From: Voacanga thouarsii
Lineage: Eukaryota > Streptophyta > Magnoliopsida > Gentianales > Apocynaceae
Assembly: GCA_026120185.1 (NCBI GenBank)
Contig: JANUWF010001217.1
Location: forward strand, 3,766,001-3,830,000
Length of the DNA stretch: 64,000 nucleotides
Direction: 5' to 3'
Positions 36,640 through 48,799 of the stretch are shown in pieces. The notes below the pieces were generated by a model that saw nothing but the letters and a program-made list of their open reading frames with translations, had not been told where the DNA came from and ran no database searches. The first letter of the stretch is position 1. The number at the start of each line of letters is the position of its first letter. Both the position numbers and the translations under genes were made by a program.

Positions 36640-37150
36640 GTTGGCACATTTTGGCAACCAAATATAATATTTTCATTGCATTGTTTAATAGTATCAGATT
36701 TACTAACAAGATTCCTTGGGCATTTTATGGAATTATGTCAAGAAAGTCTATATTTTCTACACTTGTTAATGCTAAAACCAACCATCCTCATCCTTTGAAC
36801 CCTTGTTCCTTAGTCTTATAGCTTTTCTTTCCAACCTCAGGCCTTCTCTTCATTTTAGGCCTTCCAAGTAACCTAATATTTTCTGGGGACAACAATGGTT
36901 AAATATTTAGGCCATTGGATGGACACACAATTTTCCCATATACTCTTTCATATACTTCTATGCTATAATATTCATCCACAAGTTTTAGATTTTTGTCTAA
37001 TATACTATAGAGTAGTCACCGCATGTACACAAGGGACGCCACAAATGTCCGACTTTATGCAAGAACAGATCTTTATTTCAGTATCAATTGCATGTACACA
37101 AGGGATGCCACAAATGTCCCACTCCTTAACTGGTGTCGCAGCATAAGGTA
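36640..37150 (-). pseudogene. MULE (MuDR-type) transposase C-terminal remnant
   Basis: On the minus strand near 37130-37020 there is a SWIM zinc finger, C-x-C-x6-C-x3-C-x-H (CSCIKSDICGVPCVHA). A second copy of its last half (KEWDICGIPCVHAID) lies just upstream because of a 70-bp duplication. Next comes VDEYYSIEVYERVYG (about 36980-36930), the helical segment that follows SWIM in MULE transposases. The basic GRPKMKRRPE (36870-36840) and a zinc-knuckle remnant KCRKYRLS.HNSIKCPRN near 36760-36700 complete the tail. This order is specific to plant Mutator-like transposases. Stops are present and the catalytic DDE part is absent. It may have lain to the right, where the copia element inserted at 37226. 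Confidence 0.8.
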
Positions 37151-37225
37151 CACTCTTATTCTCTCCAATAACTACAATAGAGGTTTTGATCTTGCTTAAA
37201 GAATCTATTTATTGAATGACTCATT

Positions 37226-38958
37226 TGAAGGGAATTAGGACATGCAAAATCTAAATTGTGCAACGGAAAATCCTAATCCTACGAACACATGCCAGAGAGT
37301 AAAACGGGTTTGAAGAGATAGATATGAGTTTTACATTATTCCGTCTGGTTTCAAAACCTTCTAATGGATAATGATTGAGGCGTAATCCAGCAAACCTCTT
37401 GATCAAAACAGCAACCATGGTTTGTCTCGCCTCCTCAATCTTTACGTGAGACTGACTCTAATAGTAATCCACACGAGAATATTTACTCAAAATAGTCAAT
37501 ATTTTCTGTGCTAGAAGAAAACTAGAAGGCGGCTAGGTTTTCTTCTTTGTCGTCAGAGAGAACAAGAGAATCGTGCGTATGTGTAATCCTTTTAGTCTCT
37601 TGTGACCGAGAGAACTATTCCTTCTATATCAAAGATTTCTGCAACCCCTTTTGAATCGTGGGATATCCCGTATATCACCCATAAAACACTACGGTATCAA
37701 GCTTTCTAGAATTCTAAAAGGATTAGAATTCATAAATTGTAATTAGATTCATCAAGATTTGACAATTATAATTTGGTTCAAAATTATAACTAATTATAAT
37801 TTGACAACAGTAACATTTTCTTCTCACAATTAACTCTATAATGTTATCAAATAACATCTCGAGTACTTAATCCTCTATTGTGTATGACGTATTAGGTTTT
37901 CCAGTTTATTGGTAATGAATATGAATTAATCCAAACGTCTTTGGAATTAATAATCCTTAATAATTTAGAATTAATCTATTAATTCTAATCAGGATTAATT
38001 TATTAATTCATCAATTAATAAATCTATATTCAGTAAATCATGAGCGGTATCTAGCAATACATCATGACCATCTAAGAGTTCAGGACATCAAATGGCTTGA
38101 CATGAACCCTTCAAAAATAAACTACAGTGTAATAAATTCCCTTCATTATACAATATCTCATTCGGTTTAGAGTAGGGAATTAGTGCCAACTTTTTTCAGA
38201 ATATATATTAATTCTGACCCAAATATATTAGTAATTATATCAAGAAACTACTATTTTACATGTGTATCAATTGGAACTGTTTCCAATACACAATCACCTT
38301 AACCAAGAATTTCACGAGTAGTAATTCTAACAAGTGGCCGTGAGATATTCACTCATACTATCAGGAATGGTGAATCCTTTATTGATCCTCTCAACTACTT
38401 TCATTTATCTCACATTATACTCAATATCCATCCTATAGGCAGCCCTCAATCTAACTCCAGAGATTAGAAGTAAAGTACAATACTCAGTAAATAAAGTATT
38501 TTGGAGATCTCAAGTCTAAGAATATTTGCACGTTTGCTACAATGAGATTCTATCACTGGTACTATATAGTTATTCATGTGATCATCTTATAGTCAGGTAA
38601 GCCAATATACTTATTCTAATAACAAGCATCCGCATGTTAACTTTGAGTATAACAATAATCACGGATATGAAAACTACCATCTGATCAAATCAGGAAGTCT
38701 AACACGTGCTAGTCTTAACATAGTAATGATGTCCTATCTCATTAATACTATGACTAGAAATTATTTAAGTTCTAACACTATACAGTATAGTAGGAATCTC
38801 ACATCATGATTTCTATCATGATTTTCTTAATACAATATTGTACTAGGAATTTTATCTAATAGTTTTTTTATATAAAAGTAAAGAAAACAAACTGCACTTG
38901 TATTATAAAACAAATGTGTCATATACAAAGTACAAGTTATTGCCTCTAAGGCACAACA
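37226..38958 (-). repeat. 3' LTR of copia element A (reference LTR-A)
   Basis: On the minus strand it begins TGTTGTGCCTTAGAGGC and ends CCTAATTCCCTTCA. The inner 800 bases match 45122-45922. Its other parts match the fragments at 24750-26571 and 31827-32405, which shows a family with several copies in this window. Confidence 0.85.
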
Positions 38959-38989
38959 CTAATAAACCTCCACTTACACTAGAGCCAAT

Positions 38990-41930
38990 CATTCATGTAT
39001 CTAATACCGAATGACTTAATATGTCTACTATGTTTATTCTGAAATAGTACTTTTAAGCGGGCCAGCTATATTCTCATCTGTGGAAACTCTCTCTATCTTT
39101 ACATCATTTCTATCTATGATCTCTCGGATCAGATGATAGCATTGTAGTACGCGTTTGGATCATTGGTGAGACCGTGGCTCCTTTGCTTGTGCAATGGCTT
39201 CATTGTTGTCACAATACAATGATATTGGACCAACAACGTTAGGGACCACACCCAATTCCTTCACAAACTCTTGATCTAAACGTCTTCCTTAGTTGCTTCA
39301 GAAGCGATTATGTACTCAACTTCTGTCGTAGAGTCAGCAATAGTTTCTTGTTTGGAACTTTTTCAACTTATTACCCCTCCATACAGCGTAAACACGTAGC
39401 CATTTTATGATTTGAAATCATCTTTATCAGATTAAAAACTGGCATCAGTATATCCATTTACTTTCAAATCACCTTTTCCATAAACCAAGAACACATTCTT
39501 AGTCCTTCGCAAGTATTTAAGGATATTCTTCACAGCCGCCCAATGACCCTCACCAGGGTCATATTGATATCTGCTCACCAAACTAAGAGTACATGATACA
39601 TCAGGCCTTGTATATATCATATCGTGCATGATAGATCCAACTGCCGAAGTATATAGAATCTTACTTATGTGATCTCTTTCAACTTATGTCTTGGGAGACA
39701 TTGACTTTGAAAGGCTTATCCCATAGGCCATTAGTAAGAATCTCTTTTTGGATTGATCCATGCTAAACCTCTTGAGTACTTTGTCTATGTATGTAAATTG
39801 TGAAAGACTTAGCAACCTTTTTAACCTATCTCTATAGATCCTTATTCCAAGAATGTAGGTTACTTTTTCAAGGTCTTTCATGGAGAATTTCGTGGACAAC
39901 CAAATTTTAACTGAATGTAGGACAAGTACATCATTTCTTATTTGTAATATGTCATCTATATAAAGTAATAAGAAAATGATTGTACTCCTACTAACCTTCT
40001 TGTACACACAAGGCTCATCCATGTTTTAAATGAAATCAAACTCTTTGATTGTTTTATCAAAATAGATGTTCCAACTCCTAGAAGCTTGCTTAAGCCCATT
40101 AATGGACATTTGCAACTTACACACTTTTGTACTATCATTGGATATTAAACCCTCAAGTTGTGTCATATATACTTTCTCAGTCAAATTTCCATTTAGAAAA
40201 GTAGTTTTCACATCCATTTACCAGATCTCATAATTATGATGAGCAGCAATAGCTAGGAGTATCCTGATGGATTTTAGCATGGCTACTGGCAAGAATGTTT
40301 CATCATAGTCAATACCATATCGTTGACCATAATCCTTAGCCACGTGCTTTATAGGTAACTGTGTTATCGTCCATGTCAATTTTATTCTTGAAAATTCATC
40401 TGCACCCAATAGGTTTAATTCCTTTGGGTGAATCAATCAAAGTCCATACTTGGTTCTCGTACATGGAATCAATTTCTGACTTCATGGCCTCATGCCATTT
40501 GTCAGATTCTGAATTGTTCAGAATTTCCTTGTAGGTAGTTGGCTTATGTTCATCTATGAGCAATACGTTATTGTGGTCACTTATGAGAAATCCATACCTC
40601 TCAGGTACCATATATATTCGACTCGATCTACAAGGATCTTGTGTAATAGAATGTTCATCTATTCTCTCAATAGATGTGGGATCAGACGATTGATCTTTGT
40701 TTGTTTGCTCTTCTTCATGCTTCAAAACAAACACTTTGTTTTCAGAGGAGAGATAGAAGTAATATCCAAAAAATTCTTTTGGATAACTCACAAACAAACA
40801 TTTGTCAGACTTACTATCAAGTTTGTCTGACTGTAGCCTTTTAATAAAGGTAGGGCAACCCCATACTCTTAAGTGAGATAACTTTGGTTTCTTGCAAATG
40901 AACATCTCAAATGGGATGGTATCAATCGTTTTTTACGGAACTCTGTTTAGAATATAAACAAAAGTCTCTAGTGCGTATCCCAAAAATGATTTTGGCAAGT
41001 CTGCGGAAGCCATCATGGTCCGTACCATGTCTAGAAGTATTTGATTCATTCTCTCAGATACACTGTTATGTTGAGGTGTATGTAGTGGAGTCCATTGAGA
41101 TAATATCACATTATCTCTAAGATAACCCTGAAACTCTTGGTTTAAGTATTCACCTCCTCGATTCAATCTCAAAGTCTTAATGCTTTTGCCAAGTTATTTC
41201 TCTACTTCATTCTTAAAGTCTTTAAACTTTTCAAAAGCTTCAAATTTGTATTTCATTAAATATAAATACCCATATCATGAGTAATCATCGATAAAGATTA
41301 TGAAATAATTATAACCTCCTCTTACTTGTATAGATATTGAGTCACATACATAAGAATATATGAGTTCTAATAACTCTTTAGCCCTTTTCTCTTTTCCAGA
41401 AAAAAGAAGTTTTAGCCATTTTATCTAGTAAATAAGACTCGCAAGTGCTATATGATTCATAATCAAATGACCTTAAGTCACTAAACTTGTGTAACTTAGA
41501 AACACGATTCTCGTTTAAATGACCTAAACGGCAATGCCATAAGTAAGAGGTGTTTGGGTTATCAATCTTTGGTTTCTTATTATTTATATTGAGAATTAGA
41601 TTATCTATGTCTAGAACATATAAACCATTAACCAAAGTTGTAGAACCATAATGAATATCATTCAATGAAAAAAAATAACATTTATTCTTAAATATCAAAT
41701 GAAATCCATACAAGTTTAAGCACGCAACTTAGATAATATTTTTCATTAAAACTGATGCAACATAGCAATTTTTTTAGTTTGAAAACTAATCCTGAAAGCA
41801 GGTTCAGCTCATATATCCCCACAACAAATGCAGCAACCTTTGCTCTATTTGCAATACACAGGTTCACGTCGCCTTTCTCTAACCTTCTACTGCCCTTTAG
41901 TCCCCACAAGTTATTACACAAATGAGATCT
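38990..41930 (-). pseudogene. Copia A pol: GAG-pre-integrase, integrase, RT, RNase H, with stops
   Basis: From 5' to 3' on the minus strand come: GAG-pre-integrase LWHCRLGHLNENRVSKLHK (41560-41500); an integrase core remnant with MRLNRGGEYLNQEF and NSVSERMNQILLDMVRTMM (41172-41000); the integrase C-terminal region with HLRVWGCPTFIKR (40880); RT start NQVWTLIDSPKGIKPIGC (40460-40400); then MDVKTTFLNGNLTEKVYM (40217), YIDDILQIRND (39960-39930) and RPDVSCTLSLVSRYQ (39615). RNase H is decayed at 39430-38990. The frame is broken about every 100-500 bases. The protease DSG motif could not be found. Confidence 0.85.
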
Positions 41931-42039
41931 ACATTTGGTATCTAATACTCATATCTTATTTCTAAAGATAATATTTATCTCAATCATAAATATACCAAAA
42001 GTAGAAGTAGAAGTACATGCAAGCTTCTTCTTCTACTTT

Positions 42040-42797
42040 TTTTCCTTAACGGTTTCTAAATAGGCTTTGTAGTTATGCCTCCAGTTGCCCATTTTTCCAT
42101 ATTGATGGCATGGGCCTTTGGTAGTTGTATCCTTCTTCTTCACACCATTTTAGGGCTTAGTAGGAGCCTTCTTCTTCTTCCTTTGAACTTTGTTCTTGGA
42201 AGAAAAAGATTCTACAATCAAGACCGCATTGGAATCCTTCTTTATAGAGGAATAGTGAACTTAATCTTATTCATCTAATAGCTAATCAAAATTATTAAAA
42301 ATTATTAGGTAAAGATTATAGAATTAAGTTAACACTTAATTCATGGTCTATCACGAACCCAAGAGATCTAAGCTTCTCATCAAACCCAGCATCTTTAGCC
42401 TATGAGTAGCCACAGAAACACCCTTAGCCATTTTACAATGGAACAGTTGCTTCGAGATCTCATATTTCTCTATTCTGGCTTGGGCGTCAAGTAGCTCTCG
42501 AAGATGGAGAATCATCGATTGAGCATCCATATACTTTTACTGTTTTTGTAACTCAAGAGTCATTGATGCCAGCATAATACAAGATGCCGTGTCACTGTCC
42601 TCCTTGTGTTTCTTGTGGATAGCATGCTTATCAGCATGAGCATCTTGAGCTGGTGATAGAGGAATAGGAGCATCTAGCACATAGTGCAACCTTTCCAACT
42701 TGAGAACGATTCTCAAATTTCTATACCAATCGAGATAGTTCGATTCAATTAATTTGTTGGTCTCCAAGACGCTACGTAAGTTTAGGTTGGTTGACAT
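42040..42797 (-). pseudogene. Copia A gag, broken
   Basis: The frame starting at 42797 (MSTNLNLRSVLETNKLI) shows the copia gag pattern LDWYRNLRIVLK and ends at a stop at 42537. The sequence continues in register with LRELLDAQARIEKYEISKQL to about 42350. The nucleocapsid zinc knuckle near 42080 reads CHQYGKMGNWRHNY, where three of four ligands of C-x2-C-x4-H-x4-C have become Y, N and Y, as expected from G-to-A changes. Packaging function would be lost. Confidence 0.8.
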
Positions 42798-45107
42798 GAT
42801 ACACGTGACCTAAATGTAAAGATAGAGAAAATTAACTAACTGTATATGCACATATAATGCAAATAATTAGGTCTTTAATTAATCGTATTGTTGTTCCACT
42901 ATTTTATTCAAACCAATAGCCCCTACTATTGATTCGAGAAAACCCATTAGAAGCTTTCCTAGTGGATCGGTATCCAAAATTTCTCAAAAATAACATTTGG
43001 TTTGCCCAACAAGCCACTATTGAGTTCAATGGTAGGTATCCAATACCAATTACATCGTATGTAATTACCGGATCATTGGGTGATTAACATCTTTTAATCT
43101 TAAAGCCTTTTGGGCTACCCCAATATTTTCTCTAAATTTCTTTATGCTTGAATTAGCCCAATTGGGACAAAAAATTTAATTAAACCTGACCCATTAATCA
43201 AGAATTTAATTCCATAGCTTGAACATGTCTGATGTCGAGTAGGCTTGGGTTAGCCCAACAACTTGGTCTCGAAAAAGGACTCTCGTTCTTACTATATTAA
43301 CGGCATGAATTAGATTTAATATTAATTGATGAATTTATTCCTTTTAGTGATTTATCAAATGGCATGCATAAATATATCAATAAATCACATAAATTGATAA
43401 TCATGTTAATAAAGCGATTACGTAGTATGGTTATGGAATTTTTCTAAATTAATTTTCTTGAACCAAAAAGGAAATTAACATGATTAACCCTATGTGGTCA
43501 TGCATGTTTTAAGTAGAAGGTTTTATCCTCTCGCCTTATTTTGGTTGTCATATCCAAAATTAAAATAATTCTATCCCTATCTAACCTATGTAATCTAATT
43601 ACATAAATTTTCTAAATAGAGAAGCATTGAGTTACATTCGAGGGGAGTTAGATGAGAAGAGAGTTACACAAGAATTTTAGAGAATGTAGGACTTGCAGGT
43701 CCTATTTAATAAAAACAAAAACTGTAAAAATGTATGAACAAATATAATTTGGTTTTAGTCCATAACCATCCACCATGCCATTAATTATGCTTAAACAAAA
43801 ATTAAACATATAACTTTATAATTCCAAAATCTCTATTTTGGAAAAATAAAACAAATTTAGATTTAATTTTTAAAATCAAATTCTAGAAATTAAATTAGGA
43901 TAAAATCTAAAATCAATATTTTAGATTTAATTTCTAAAATTAAATGCTCGAAATTTAATTAGGATAAAATTTAAAATCAATATTTTAGAAATTTATTAAT
44001 TGCTAAAATCAAATTTTCAGAATTAAATAATAATATATAATCTAAAATCAATATTTTAAAAATATATATATTAATTTCTAAAATATAATTTTATTCCAAT
44101 TCATGGGTCTCAATTAAAAACTAATCATAATTTGATTTAATTCTAAAAATGAGAATTAATAAAAAAAAATTTCGCATATCTAAAATCACTATTTTAGATA
44201 ATATATATATTAGTTTCCAAAACCAATTTTAAAAATTAATATTGGTTAGTCCCAAAACATAGTTTTTGAGAAGAGTTAGGGCGCAAGTGGAAAAAGAAAA
44301 AATCATCTTCGTGGGCCACCAAAACAAAACAAACGAAATGGAAGTTTTTTTTTTTTTTTTTTAAATATCTCAAAGACATAAGAGACGAAAACTCATCCTG
44401 GGAAGGTTGTCATACATCCTACCCACGATCACCCACGGTTGGCCTTGTATTCCCAAGCGAGCCGCGGCTTGGGGAGTTTTGTGCAAACAAAAACATTTTT
44501 TTTTTCATCTTCCAGAAACGATTTCTGGGCAAAATACTCCAAATTTTTGCAGCGAATTCCAAAGAACAATTCTTTGTGCAAAGACCCTTGTTTTTAATTG
44601 TCTTCAAAACTCAAACAAGGATTCTGTTAGTAGAAAATACTATAAAGCCAGAAGAACTGTTTCTTCGAAAAATAACCAAATGAAAATATTTTTGTCCTCT
44701 GCAATTTTCATCAAACAAAATCACAGAAATGAAACCAGAAACCATTTTTTTCCTTTTTGTAGAAAAACATTCTGTAAAGTTTATAGAACCAAAACACTGC
44801 AATAAGAACCCAACACAACCAAGATATAATCCAGAACACCTAAACTTCAATCGAAAAGCATAAAACAATTTCATGAATCAAGTTCGAGTACTCGAAACAT
44901 TTTGATAAAACAAAACTATGCCGAAACAGTTTTCAGACATCAAATACGCATGAAACAATTTATCATAGGAAGATAAGTAATGAAACGATTTTCATGAAAA
45001 CAAGCACAGAAACCATTTCTGTAATAAAACCAGAACACTGTTGCATGCTCGAAACAAATTTCATAGCATAAAAACCCATTCTAATCATAGACATAGAACC
45101 TCAACTT
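42798..45107 (-). other. Long untranslated leader of copia element A
   Basis: It is about 2.3 kb between primer site and gag, non-coding. It includes repeated attttagattta-type runs (43840-44100), a poly-T run at 44346-44362, and a region rich in aaacaatttcatgaa-like words (44870-45060) that forms a loose internal repeat. Open frames at 44407-44874 on both strands show no domain. Confidence 0.55.
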
Positions 45108-45108
45108 G

Positions 45109-45120
45109 TCTCTGATACCA
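45109..45120 (-). other. Primer-binding site (tRNA-Met type) of copia A
   Basis: The minus strand reads TGGTATCAGAGA starting one base inside the LTR end. This matches the 3' end of plant initiator methionine tRNA as used by most copia elements. Confidence 0.85.
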
Positions 45121-45121
45121 C

Positions 45122-45922
45122 TGAAGGGAACTAGGACATGCAAAATCTAAATTGTGCAAAGGAAAATCCTAATTCCACGAACACATGCCAGAGAGTAAAA
45201 CGGGTTTGAAGAGACAGATATGAGTTTTACCTTACTCCGTCTGGTTTCAAAACCTTCTGATGGACGATGATTGAGGCACGATCTAGCAAACATCTTGATC
45301 AAAACAGCAACCACAAGTTGTCTCATCTCCTCAATCTCTACGTGAAATTGACTCTAATAGTAATCCATACGAGAACAATTACTCAAGACAGCCAATATTT
45401 TTTGGGCTAGCAAAAAATTAGAAGGCGGCTATGTTTTTTCCTTTGTTGTGAGAGAGAACAAGAGAACCACGTGTGCGTACTGTAATCCTTTTAGTCTCTT
45501 GTGACCGAGAGAACAATTCCCTCTATATTAAAGATTTCTGCAACCCATTTTAAATCGCGTGATATCTCGTATAACACTATGGTATCAAGCTTTCCAGAAT
45601 TCTAAAAGGATTAGAATTCATGAATTGTAATTGGATTCATCAAGATTTGACAATTATAATTTGGCTTAAAATTGTAACTAATTATAATTTGACCATATCA
45701 ACGTTTCCTTCTCACAATTAACCCCATAATATTATCAAACAACATTTCGAGTACTTAATCCTCTATTGTGTGTGACATATTAGGTTTCCCAATCTATTGG
45801 TAGCAAATATGATTTAATCCAAACGTTTTTGAGATTAATAATCCTTAATAATTTAAAATTAATCTATTGATTCTAATCAGGATTGATTTATTAATTCATC
45901 AATTAATTATAAACCCATATTC
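45122..45922 (-). repeat. 5' LTR of copia A, truncated
   Basis: Matches 37226-38030 in the same orientation. The match stops near atattcag at 45915-45923. Roughly the outer 930 bases of the LTR are absent, so this end was deleted or recombined. Confidence 0.8.
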
Positions 45923-46779
45923 AGCACAAAAAGTACAGTTAAAAGCACATTTCGGTTTCTCTCTTCTTGCATGTACTAGGTATTGGCATGTAGACAGATT
46001 TCATTCTTTCACTTTCAGTTGACAAGGTTAAAGTTATCCTATCTAATTTTTTTTGCTAAATAGTTTTCCTATTCATAAATATAACAAAAATGCTATGATT
46101 TTAAAACCTTTCATATTACAATAAAAATGTTGTACACTGAAAAAAACGGAGAGCTTTTCTTCATAAATAAAGTTAAAAAAAAAACGAATTTGAACCTCAT
46201 ATGGGATATGGGCACCAACCAGGCAAGTCAACTATTTTTGCTGTGTATCTTTCTTCTTCAACCACTTTAACACCTTTTCTTTGCTCTTACATGTATATAT
46301 GTGAAACTAGAGTGAGTCCAAGTATTCAAATGCCTTTCTCTTCTCCTCTGCTATACCCTTCTAGATTATACTTCAAAATTCACACCTCCCATTAACTCAA
46401 TCGATGGAAGGCAAACCAAGATCTTCATGGATACTTAGAAAAATCATAAATTATCTTACCCGAACTATTGTTCAACCGTATCTAAGTCGAGCATCCCCAT
46501 AAGATGCTTTTTTAGCTGGAATGCCATGAAGCAATTTAACCATGTAAACATCTATTTCCAGTCCCTTTCATCACTCTTTTAGTCATCCTTAGCCTTTGTC
46601 CTCAATCTATTCTAGATTCACTAATCTTTGTCAAAATAAGGTGATTTTAGGTTAGATTGAAGAGAGAAACCTTAATATTAATGTCAAATTGATGAAGAAA
46701 GAATAGTAGTCATCAACTCAACAAAGCAATAGGTATGTTTGATGTGGTTGAATTGTCACGAGTGGCCCACGTGAGATTA
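45923..46779. other. Internal MULE DNA or unrelated sequence, no gene
   Basis: It lies between the truncated copia LTR and the right inverted arm. It holds a ~45-bp segment (45942-45986) nearly identical to one downstream of the NLR gene (17115-17160). A short frame at 46201-46395 is unrecognised. Confidence 0.4.
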
Positions 46780-46999
46780 AATTAGCGGGAAAAACAAAAG
46801 TTGAGTACTGAAAATACCCTCTATTATTTTTGCCAATCTAAAGATAAGTTGTTGACCCAGTGTTGACTGCCATAATTGAGTCGAAATGACCAAATAATTT
46901 GTACAAAAATTTATAGAGAATCTAAAAAGTTAAAAATAAAAAATAAGGACCAACTATGAAAAAATAAAAATATTTAGAGGCAAAATCCGCCAATTTATC
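46780..46999 (-). repeat. Right ~220-bp inverted arm of the proposed MULE
   Basis: Inverted partner of 33847-34057. The inner border is near attagcgggaaaaacaaaag. Confidence 0.65.
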
Positions 47000-48359
47000 T
47001 ATATATAAAATTATATTTGTTGTTTGAAAAAAATTACTATGAAACTATTGTCAAATCTTTTTAATCTCTATAAACTTTAATCAAATTAATGATTATAATA
47101 TTAAACTAAACATGTCATATTTACCTTTTTAGTTTTTGATAATAAGTACATCACTTATTAAGATTATTTTTTAGTTTGAATTATTTAATGATATACTATA
47201 ATTAATTTATTTGTTTTAAAATAATTTAACAATTTATCATTTTTTTGGGATAAAATCATAAGTCTGATTTTAACTACTCTTTTCGAACATTAATAGGTGT
47301 ATGGTTAATTTTTATTATTTAAGTCCACACGTACAAATTTTTGAAATTTCATTAATGGGTGTATGGTCAACTTTTTCCTCTTCTAACTTCGAACTGTGTT
47401 GGAACTCAAATCACCTTATTTACAAAAACACTTTCCCTCCGTCCACAAATAATTGATCGAATTATAAAAATTACGTATATTAAGAAATTATGAAATTTTA
47501 TAATAAAAATAATTAAAATATCCATTATACTTTTTGAAATATTTTTATTATCCTTTTCACTTCATTAATTTGAATCCCACCACTTTTTTAATTACATCAC
47601 TCTAATAATTACATGTCTCTCTCTTCTTTTCACCCATATCACCTCATTAAATTATACTTTTGATTATTTTTATGAGATAATGTAATTTTATTATTGGTTA
47701 AAATAATTTTAATATGGATAATTGTAATACTAATTAATTGATAAAAAATTGTGCTAATAATAAAATTAAAAAAAATTAAATACACTCTACGTTTAGAAAG
47801 TAAATAATTATTTTTAATTAAATAAAAAAATTAAATTATTTATTTATAAACGAAAAAAATATATACTTAAATATTCATGAAAATATGAGACTGCTGGTGT
47901 CAGGGCCATTCAGTTAAGTCTGTGGTAGGACATAAATTGACTTTGACTTCATCTGGTTCACACGTACTGTAGAATTATTGCACCTCTTTACCAGGGAAGT
48001 TTATTTGAATTTAATTAATTTAGTAGATTTAAATAAATATTTATTAAATTTTAAAATATTTAATTAAATATTAAAAAGTCAATTAATATATCCTACTAAT
48101 GAATCTCACTATTAATATTTTAATTCATAATGATAAAATAATAAAATAAATATTTATTTATTTAATTTAAATGACCAGTTTTACTATTATGTGTGATCTT
48201 ATTACATTCTTTTTTATTAATAAAAAATAAAATATTTTTTATTTTATAAGAAATATAAATAAATATTCAAAATTATTATATTTATACATTTAAATCAATT
48301 TAATAAATATATAAATAGAATAAATTTTATTTAATTATATCTGAAACAAATAAATAAAT
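47000..48359. other. AT-rich region, no gene
   Basis: At 47432-47445 the sequence ttccctccgtccac is the start of many Stowaway-type MITEs, but no matching right end was found. The rest is AT-rich simple sequence. Confidence 0.4.
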
Positions 48360-48799
48360 ATGGCCGCTAATTTTTACTTTTTTATACAAAATTTCAACAT
48401 TATCATTCGAAAAAGGTTGAATGGGAAGAAATTACCTTGCCATTTCAAAGAGAGTAAAAAGTCTCCGAGGAGGCAAAAGAAGATAAGACAACTCCACGCT
48501 CCACAGCAGTTACCGATGGGGACATTGTTCGACGCGGGGACTGATGCAATTGAAACCCACGCGTTTGCAGTTATTAAGTCACGTGAGGAATGCGTTTTCT
48601 TGTTTTGGCTTTATTCCAGCGCAGTACATCGACTCGTTTGTCACCGTTTGTCTATTTCACTATCATAATTCACCCAATGTGCACGAGAGAAAATCTCATA
48701 GGAAATACATAATTTTATTTTGGAGACATTTATTTTCAATTTAAATATTACAATTTAACCTTCTTTCTTGGAAGAGGGATAAAATTTTCATCTAATTTT
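48360..48799 (+). other. GC-richer island with an unrecognised 102-residue frame
   Basis: A frame at 48360-48668 lies in sequence less AT-rich than either side and contains a basic stretch (KKSPRRQKKIRQ) and AIETHAFAVIKSREE. No domain is recognised, and the start lies in AT-rich sequence. It could be part of a 5' flank of a lost gene. Confidence 0.15.

Larger units (their letters stand above)
37226..45922 (-). mobile_element. Ty1/copia element, family LTR-A, nearly full length
   Basis: Read on the minus strand, the parts are: 5' LTR (45922-45122, truncated at its outer end), primer site TGGTATCAGAGA (45120-45109), a 2.3-kb leader, gag (42797-~42040), pol (~41930-38990), a polypurine tract (AGTGTAAGTGGAGG, 38981-38968) and a complete 3' LTR (38958-37226, 1733 bases). 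All reading frames are interrupted. The outer end of the 5' LTR is missing beyond 45922, so no target duplication can be checked. The element is nested in the proposed MULE. Confidence 0.85.
33847..46999 (-). mobile_element. Mutator-like element with nested insertions (proposed)
   Basis: Inverted repeats of about 210 bases lie at 33847-34057 and 46780-46999. Both read inward as ctaaatatttttatttt, then gttggtcctt, aaatttttgt.caaattattt and gcaaaaataata. Between them is a decayed MULE transposase tail on the minus strand (36640-37150), so the two arms plausibly belong to one element. The flanks are AT-rich (tatatataa near 33838-33846 and at 47000-47008), compatible with a 9-bp target duplication but low in information. 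Removing the nested copia element (37226-~45922) leaves about 4.5 kb. The alternative is that the arms are two independent copies of one dispersed repeat. Confidence 0.55.

Noticed and set aside
47432..47445. Stowaway-like start ttccctccgtccac
   Set aside because: Only one end is present. No inverted partner or TA duplication could be found nearby. A similar ccctccgtcc at about 13680 in the NLR intron is equally unsupported.
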